This document shows positions 8,219 to 13,979 of a stretch of DNA of 13,979 bases, in pieces. The DNA is taken from NCBI GenBank assembly GCA_006247105.1, contig VDLU01000039.1, positions 1 to 13,979 of the forward strand, in the 5' to 3' direction. This DNA comes from Giardia muris. Lineage: Eukaryota > Fornicata > Diplomonadida > Hexamitidae. The notes under the pieces are model-generated. The model was not told where the DNA came from and ran no database searches. It worked only from the letters and a program-made list of their open reading frames with translations. Each line of letters begins with the position of its first letter. Within the stretch, counting starts at the first letter, position 1. The position numbers and the translations under genes were made by a program.

Positions 8219-10589
8219 TTTTGGGCCTTGGGTCTTGGACCTTGAAGGCTTGGGCCCTCGGCTTGGGACTTGGGGTCTCTGGGGGGGGCTTTGGGCTGAC
8301 CTCTTCGGGGTCTCTTGGACTCTTCGAGGGCTTGGGGCCGGCCCTTGAGCTCTTGGGGATTAGGGGTCTTAGGGGGTCTTGGGGCATTGAAGGCTGGAGC
8401 CTTGGACCTTGGGGGGCTTTGGGCTCTTGGACTCTTCGGGGACTCTTGGGCTTGGGTCTTCCTGCATTGAGGCCTTGGGCTTTGGCCTTCGGGCTTGGGG
8501 CCTTGGAGCCTCTTGTGTTGGGGGTCTCTTGAGGCCTTCGGACTTGTGAGCTTGGGGGCTTGGACTTAGGGGGGTCTTCGGGGTCTGGGGGCTTGAAGCT
8601 CTTGGGCTTGGGGGGCTTTGGGCCCTTGGACCTTTGGGCTGGCCCTTGGGTCTGGGGTCTCTTAGGGGTCTTGGACCTTGGGGGGCTCTTGTGTTAGGGC
8701 CTTGGGGTCTTCGGGACCTTGGACCTTCAGGCATGGGGGCTTGGGGCTCTTGGGGTCTTGGGCTTTGGGGTCCTTGGGGCATTGAAGGCTGGGCTCCTTG
8801 GACTTGGGCCTTGGGTCCTCTTCAAGGTCTTGGGGCCATGGGTCTTTGAGCTCTTGGGCTTCTTGAGGGCCTTGGGGGTCTTCTTAGGGGTCTTTGGGCC
8901 CTCGGTCCCCTTGGAGGTTTGGGGTCTCGGGGCCTTAGGGCCTTGGGCTCTTGCGTTGGGGTTTGGGGGTCTTGGACTTGAGCTTGGCTTCTTGGGGCTT
9001 CGGGCTTGGGGCATTGAATGCTGGGGCCTTGGGCTCCTTGGAGTTGGGGGTCTCTTGGGCTTGGCTCTTGGGGATTTGGGGTCTTTGGGGGGGGCTTGGA
9101 GGTCTGGGTCCTCCTGCACTGGGGTCTTGGGGTTGCGGGATCCTCTTGAGGGTCTTGGAGGTCTCTTGAGCTCTTAGGGGTCTCGAGCCTTGGAGGTTTG
9201 GGGGCTCTTGTGTTGGGCCTCTTGGGTCCTTGGTCCCCTTGGGGTCTTGGGCCTTGAGTCCTTCTGCATGGGGTCCTTGGGGTCTCTTCGAGGTCCTGGG
9301 GCATTGGGGGTTGCGGGCCCTAGGGGGTCTTGAGCTCTTGTGTTGGGGGTCTTAGGACCTCTTGGGGTTGTGGGCCTTCGGGCTCCTTGGGCTTGGGCCT
9401 TGGGGCATTGAAGGCTGGGGTCTCGGGAGGCCTTGGGACTTGGGGTCTTGTGTTGGGGGCTTCTCAGGCTTGGGTCCTCCTGCAGTAGGTCTTTGGGTCC
9501 TCTTTGGGGGTTTGGGCCCTCGGGGTTGGAGACCTGGGGGCTTGGACCTTGGGGTCTTCGGGGTTGAGGCTTGAGATGCTCGGAGCTTGGGGTCTGGGGT
9601 CTTAGGGGGACTTGGAGGGTTTGGAATGAGGCCTCGGGCTTGGGGGACTTGGGGTATTGAAGGTCGGGACCTTGGGGGGGCTTGCGGCCTTGGGGTATTG
9701 AAGGTTGGGGGTCTTTGACCTTGGGGGTCTTGAGGCTTCGGGGTTGAGGCCTTGGCTTCTTGGGCTCTTCGAGGTCTTGGGGTAGGTCTTCTTGGACCTT
9801 GGGGGTTTGGGGGTCTTAGACTTGGAGACTGGGGCTTGAGGGGGGTCTTCGGAATCCGGGGTCCTGAGGGCTTGTGGCCTTGGGTCCTCCTGCAGTGGGC
9901 CTTGGGGGGCCTTGGGACTCTTTGGGTCTGGGAGCTGGAGTCATCTTGGCCTCGGGGGTCTTTGGGCCTTGAGCTCTTCGACCTCTTGGGATCTTGTGCT
10001 GGGGGCTTCTTGGGGCCTCTTTGTTGTCTTCGGAGACTTGAGGGTTTTGGGAATCTCCTGGGGGGGTTTGGAGGTTTGGACCTTGAGCTCTTGGACTTGG
10101 AGGCCGGGGTCTTCGGGCTTGGATGTTTGGGCTTCTTGGTCCTTGGATCCTCCTGCAGTGGGTCTTTGGGAGCTTTGGGCCTTGGGTCCTTCTACATTGG
10201 GGCATTGGGGATCTTGGGAGTTGTGGACCTTCGGGACTCTTTGGGCGGGAGCCGGAGTCATCTTGAGCTCTTGGGCCTTGAAGGCTGGGTCCTCGGTCCT
10301 CTTGGCCTTGGGACCTCCTGCATCGGACCTTGGGGGTCTTTGGGGCTTCTTGAGGTCTTGGAGGTTTGGGTCTTTGGGCTGAGCTCTTCGGGGTCTCTTG
10401 AGGGCTTTGGGCCTGGGGCCGGGGGCCTTTGTTGTCTTCGGGGGCTTGGGCTTCAGGGGATTAGGTGCTTGTGACCTTGGGTCTCTTCCTGTGCTGGGGG
10501 TCTCTGGGGCCTCTTGTGAGCTTTGGGCTGGGCTCTTAGGCTTTGGGGACTTGGAGACTGGGGTTGGGGCCTTGGACGGGATACGTGCC
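8219..10589. repeat. Mosaic G-rich low-complexity array, right part
   Basis: About 2.4 kb of the same word set and the same strand bias as 266-6645. It contains several GGGGCATTGAAGG-type elements (8381, 8776, 9402, variants at 9008, 9650 and 9684) and TCCTCCTGCANTGG-type elements (9109, 9475, 9887, 10148). The segment 9067-9152 is a diverged copy of 321-407. Around 10,500-10,590 the G-runs thin out and the array fades into less biased sequence. Open frames within are compositional; no gene is called. Confidence 0.85.
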
Positions 10590-10810
10590 CTTGATGGCTT
10601 GATGGGGTCGGATGCAGGGGGTGTTGAGTGAAGGATGGATCATCTTGGCATGGTGGGGTTGTCGGCCTTGCGGGCCCTGGCTTCGGGGGTCTCCGGTCCT
10701 CTGTCCATGAGGTCGGGGGTGGTGGTTGGCCTTGCTGCCGGTAGAAGGCTTGAGTGGAGTCCTCCTGTCCTCGGGGTCGGGGATGGATGGTCATGTCGTA
10801 ATACCCCCCC

Positions 10811-11396
10811 GATGGCCCCTGTGCATGGATGGATACAGGTGTTAGGGGCCAATATAAGGGCGGATAGGGCCGAGGACCGGGCGAATGGGGGCTGGGGGCT
10901 CGGTTGGCATGGAGGACGAATGGTGGTTTTTTGGATCGTCTTGATTGCTGGACATCATCGAGTCCTCTGGTCCTGGGGTGGAATGGGGATGAAGCCGTGA
11001 GTGATGCTGATAAGGAGGTGATGACCTCTTGGTCCATGCCTTCATGCCTCTTCTGGACCCTTGGGGCCTCCATTGGGTTCTCGAGGATCTCTTGGGGTCA
11101 TGGGGGGGACGACCCTATATCCGTCCTGATGTCAATGACGATGGTCCATGTACGGGGACGGGCACAGGTGTCAGGAGTCGGTACGAACGTGAATGGAGAG
11201 GGCTGGATGGATGGCAGTTTTTTGGATTGATGGTCGTCGGATCTCCTGTCCTGGGGTCCTTCTGGGGTCTTGGGGGGTGTTCGAGGTCTTCAACCCCTAT
11301 GGCCCCGAGGAGGCCGGATGCGTGTGCTGGGACAGCTGATGGTCAAGTGGGGATGAAGTCGTGAGTGAAGGCCGATGGGAGGATGTGATGACCCCT
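10811..11396. repeat. Diverged tandem modules
   Basis: Three anchors recur in the same order. (1) GATGG(C/T)CC...ACAGGTGT(T/C)AG at 10811 and 11140. (2) TTTTTTGGAT at 10927 and 11218. (3) GGGGATGAAG(C/T)CGTGAGTGA leading to GATGACC at 10985 and 11349. The offsets vary (329, 291 and 364), so it is an old direct duplication with indels. Traces may continue to about 11,470. No convincing gene is present from 10,590 to 11,300; open frames on both strands (for example minus 10453-11073, Pro/Arg/Gln-rich) carry no recognisable domain. Confidence 0.5.
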
Positions 11397-11980
11397 CGAA
11401 GTATCATCGGGGGCTCCCAATGGTCTTCCGATACCATGCAGACCCTTCTGATGTCCTCTTCGGACCACTTGGGGTCCTTCGGGTCATCTTGATCTGGACC
11501 TGCATGTTGAAGCCTAAGCATGGGCTCGGGGTCTTGGACTGGAGGCCTGGCTTCACATGTGTCACCCCACCTCCTTCCTGGGATGCAGGCCTGGCCATGT
11601 ATGGTGTTACCCGGCTGCAGGCTCAGTTCTGTTGTTGGGGTCTTTGGGGGAGGAACTGGATCGGCACGAGGCAGCTCGACGATGAGGGCTGGGATGCTGA
11701 GCACTGGCTCCTTGAGCTCGTCCATCCGGGCAAGGAGAGGTACGTGGTCGGGGATCGTACCTCCATCTCCAGTTCTTCGTACATGCAGGGTCGGAAGGGC
11801 CCGGCCTGGATGAAAATGAGCATCGATGAGCACGTTCACTGGGAGGCCACGGGGGACGGCAAAGCACAACCACCCCTGCTGCACAAATGAGGACACTCGT
11901 ATCCGAGGGCCCCCCGAGGTCCGGATGATCTTTGACCGGGCAATCTCATCCCCTTCTGGGAGGCAGCCAAGAGAGCCCAT
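11297..11980 (-). CDS. Hypothetical protein (227 aa), doubtful
   Basis: A minus-strand frame from ATG at 11980 to a stop at 11297. The first ~120 residues have ordinary composition with alternating hydrophobic segments (for example VQQGWLCFAVP and LSIPALIVELP); the last ~100 are Pro/Ser/Asp/His-rich and look less constrained. The C-terminal part overlaps the diverged tandem modules. I recognise no family. It competes with coding-like segments on the opposite strand over the same bases, which have stronger purine-first codon bias, so at most one reading is right. Long chance ORFs are common at this GC content. Confidence 0.22.
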   Translation of the reverse strand: MGSLGCLPEGDEIARSKIIRTSGGPRIRVSSFVQQGWLCFAVPRGLPVNVLIDAHFHPGRALPTLHVRRTGDGGTIPDHVPLLARMDELKEPVLSIPALIVELPRADPVPPPKTPTTELSLQPGNTIHGQACIPGRRWGDTCEARPPVQDPEPMLRLQHAGPDQDDPKDPKWSEEDIRRVCMVSEDHWEPPMILRGVITSSHRPSLTTSSPLDHQLSQHTHPASSGP

Positions 11981-12641
11981 GGCCTACACGTGCCCTGTGA
12001 ACGGCTGGTGCGGGAGTGCCCAGTATCCGTAGGGCATCCTATGGGTACGATCCACGTCGACCAACGACCAGATGCTGGACGTGGTGTATGACCTCGAAGA
12101 GGACTGTACTCGAAGGTCTCCGTGAGCAAAGCGCTCATCAACGATCCGATCGTGCGTCACTGGATGGACGATCGCATCGTCATCATCAAGCCTCGTCGTC
12201 GCAGGCCGGATGGAATTGTCGTCGAACCCAACGGCATCCACTTTGATGTGAACGCATATAGGGTGATTGGCAGGCAGGGGGTGGCCTGGTGGTGGAATCA
12301 TCATGGTTGATGAGGATGCCGATCTTTTGCGTCCCTCAAGCGTCGGGGGGCTTGTCAAGGGGAAAGCGGCCCTTTGAGGACAGGGGGCGGGTTCGGGGTG
12401 CTTAACCGGTCGTGTCGAGGCCTTGCTCTTTTTTGGACGGGTTCTCCTCGACTGGCACCTGTCCATAGTAGTGCGGGAGCCCACATCGACATTCGTCAGG
12501 GAGATTGGTTGTGGCTGGATCCCCGCCTCTTCCTCCTTCATCTTTGGGGAGATGAACCATTGGGGCCTGTCAAGGGCGGGGCATGAGGAGTGGTCATCCA
12601 CGTGCATGGACGGGAGCTACGTGTGGGTCGAGCACAAGTAA
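11826..12641 (+). pseudogene. Possible decayed + strand gene in several frames
   Basis: Successive pieces look protein-like but lie in different frames. One frame runs from 11826 through a TAG at 12030-12032 and on to a TGA at 12123-12125. A second runs 12092-12310 and includes residues such as INDPIVRHWMDDRIVIIKP. The first frame is then open again from about 12303, crosses a TGA at 12375-12377, and ends at a TAA at 12639-12641 with YVWVEHK. The pieces have GC-rich third positions and G/A-rich first positions, as in real genes here. A further piece in the 12092 frame may reach back to 11375. At least two frame changes and two stops fit an old pseudogene or repeated indel errors; a multi-exon gene is less likely. 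No domain is recognised, and chance cannot be excluded. Confidence 0.3.
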
Positions 12642-12920
12642 CCCCAGGGAGGCTTGGAGGTGATGTGACGGCATCTCTGTACAAAGATCCCCGACCCCCC
12701 AAAGATCGCTCATAGGCCCCCACAAGGCCCTTAGGTGGCCCCTCCATCCCTCTCGACCCGTCCCCAAGGATGACCCCATCCAACTCCCCTGCCATCCCCA
12801 CGACCCCCACGGCCCTCCCACTGCGTGCACAGTCACGTAACACCGTCGTAAGGGTGCAGGGGGGACGGGAGTCCCATGGGACGAGATGATGGATCGAACC
12901 CTCTATTGTCCGGGATTCCC
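12642..12920. other. C-rich intergenic stretch, strand bias reversed
   Basis: After the TAA at 12641 the + strand becomes C-rich (CCCC runs throughout about 12,685-12,825), the opposite of the G-rich arrays. Minus-strand frames are open across it (12538-12843 and 12594-12836) but are Gly/Trp-rich by composition. The sequence around 12,840-12,920 is mixed and leads into an AT-rich inverted repeat. No gene is called. Confidence 0.45.
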
Positions 12921-12950
12921 CTGGATTTTCATTAGTAAATATTAATCCAG
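12921..12950. other. AT-rich inverted repeat
   Basis: CTGGATT (12921-12927) and AATCCAG (12944-12950) form a perfect 7-bp inverted repeat around a 16-base AT-rich centre, TTCATTAGTAAATATT. It is the most AT-rich patch I see in the window. AT-rich centres flanked by inverted arms are typical of DNA-unwinding elements and of some herpesvirus lytic origins, but no known origin-binding site is recognised here. The centre also contains AGTAAA, a weak poly(A)-signal variant that could serve + strand transcripts. Confidence 0.4.
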
Positions 12951-13121
12951 GAGGATCTGGAGACCTGGGGGTTGGGGGGACGAGTCAGACGGATGTGGGA
13001 GAGGGCTCCCCGACGTGGTAGAGGGATGGGGGGAGTGTGTGCAGGCGTGGGGAGGGCTGAGGGAGGAAGGGGGAGGCCTGAGAGGGGGGGCCACGAGGTG
13101 ATTCAAGAGGAGTCAGGGGGG

Positions 13122-13169
13122 CATGGGGGGCATGAGGGGCATGAGGATCCATGAGGATCCATGAGAGGG
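13122..13169. repeat. Short tandem repeat CATGAGG(ATC)
   Basis: Five adjacent 9-10-base units begin CATG: CATGGGGGG, CATGAGGGG, then CATGAGGATC twice and CATGAGAGGG. The region before it (12,951-13,121) is G-rich and purine-biased with no convincing gene. Confidence 0.7.
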
Positions 13170-13209
13170 GCCAGGGGATCCACGAGAGGAGTGGGGGGGC
13201 TGGGGACGC

Positions 13210-13336
13210 GATGAGAGCGATGAGAGATGACGGGGGACGATAAGAGATGATAAGAGACGATAAGGGACACGAGACACGATAAGGGACGATAATAAGTGAT
13301 GAGAGGTGATGAGAGACGCGGGAGATGCGAGAGATG
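13210..13336. repeat. Purine-rich ~10-bp tandem array (GATAAGRGAY-type)
   Basis: Imperfect units such as GATGAGAGAT, GATAAGAGAT, GATAAGAGAC, GATAAGGGAC, GATGAGAGGT and GATGAGAGAC follow one another, drifting to GCGAGAGAT and GCGAGGGAC at the right edge. The period of about 10 bases matches one helical turn, so a bound protein would see every copy on the same face. Read on minus it gives Ser/Leu/Pro/Tyr/His-rich frames in more than one phase, so it is not treated as coding. Confidence 0.75.
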
Positions 13337-13433
13337 CGAGGGACACGGAGACGCGGGCCGCCCGGGGACGCAGACACGCCCAGTCAGTGGCCGGTGCCCA
13401 CAGTGGCCTCGCCCTTCGGGCCGCCCCTTCGGT

Positions 13434-13448
13434 CCCCCTCTGAGGGGG
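13434..13448. other. Perfect short inverted repeat
   Basis: CCCCCTC and GAGGGGG flank a single T, giving a 7-bp perfect inverted repeat inside a GC-rich stretch (13,350-13,470) that also has repeated CTTCGG words. It could extrude or bind a dimeric protein; no function is assigned. Confidence 0.4.
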
Positions 13449-13979
13449 CCCGTCGCTTCGGCGCCCTCCGGTCCTAAACTTGAATGAAGGAGAAAGCGGG
13501 AAGGGTTCCCTCCCGTCTGGAATGATGAGCGTCGTCCCGGGCCCCATGGACCCACTACCTCTACTCGTGCCCTCGGGGGCCCGTTCGATCGTCCGTCCGA
13601 TGACCCGTGGGGGCCTGAAAGTCCCATGCCGTGTCCGATCTTCACCCTCTGAAGGATCCGTGAGGGACCCGATCGATGAAGGGGGCCCGCCCCGTGGGGG
13701 AGTCCCCGTCCATGGATATGAGGCCCGGGCCCCATATGATGACCCGGATCCCCTGATGACCCGGTCCATGTGGCCCGTATGAGGGGACGTGAAGCCCCCT
13801 GGATCCTGTCCCGTGAGGACCGGACGGACCCCGACCGAAGGAACCCCCATCCGTATGATGGACCACACCCCCACCCATGAAGGTCCATGGACCTATGGGG
13901 GGAGGCCCCGTTCGTCTTGAAGGACCCCGTGAGGGCCCCGGGAGCCCCCGTCCCTCGTATGATGGAGCCATGACCCCCG
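13449..13979. other. GC-rich right end with no convincing gene
   Basis: Frames are open on both strands: plus 13480-13782 (100 codons), and minus 13103-13888 and 13113-13874, which overlap in different phases. None has a recognisable domain. The sequence reuses words such as TATGATG, GGACC, CCATGG and GGGCCC, including a perfect 12-bp palindrome GGTCCATGGACC at 13882-13893, and resembles a degenerate repeat. The plus frame is the least biased but I would not call it a gene. Confidence 0.35.

Noticed and set aside
266..10589. Derivation of the array from a Tetrahymena-type TTGGGG telomere
   Set aside because: TTGGGG words are very frequent, but they are not in a regular 6-bp period and are mixed with many other words; the real terminal repeat is TAGGG.
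13103..13888. 261-codon and 253-codon minus-strand frames overlapping in different phases
   Set aside because: Two long frames over the same bases, partly through a simple purine repeat, point to composition and low stop frequency.
1..13979. CRISPR array, tRNA, rRNA, insertion sequence or transposase
   Set aside because: No regular repeat-spacer pattern, cloverleaf, conserved rRNA core or transposase-like frame was seen on either strand.

Overview
This window looks like the end of a linear, GC-rich eukaryotic-type replicon. It opens with about 152 bp of a pure telomere-like pentamer (CCCTA on this strand, TAGGG on the other). A very long G-rich low-complexity array follows. A tandem pair of small RING-like zinc-finger genes interrupts the array, which then resumes and fades into degenerate repeats and poorly coding sequence. 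There are no bacterial operons, Shine-Dalgarno patterns, tRNAs or rRNAs. Two lifestyles fit: a terminal repeat of a large dsDNA virus (some herpesviruses, including fish alloherpesviruses, carry telomere-like terminal arrays and RING-finger families), or a protist subtelomere (Giardia telomeres are TAGGG). The sequence alone does not decide; I lean modestly to a herpesvirus-like genome terminus.

Layout: 1-152 telomere-like array; 153-265 G-rich boundary; 266-6645 mosaic G-rich array; 6655-8120 two abutting gene units, each made of a leader hairpin, a RING-like CDS and a conserved 3' block; 8121-8218 short unique GC-rich and pyrimidine-rich stretch; 8219-10589 second part of the array; 10590-11400 diverged tandem modules; about 11375-12641 weak coding-like sequence on the + strand, broken in several places, with a competing minus-strand ORF; 12642-12950 a C-rich tract and an AT-rich inverted repeat; 13120-13340 short purine-rich tandem repeats; the rest GC-rich with no convincing gene.

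The only well-supported genes are the two RING-like paralogues. They share their first nine residues, an identical eight-cysteine spacing, a hairpin at the same distance before the ATG, and a nearly identical 120-bp block starting at the stop codon, although the rest of the proteins has diverged strongly. The second copy appears frameshifted after residue 143. Together with the broken + strand region near 12 kb, this means either real decay at the replicon end or indel errors in C/G runs of the assembly.
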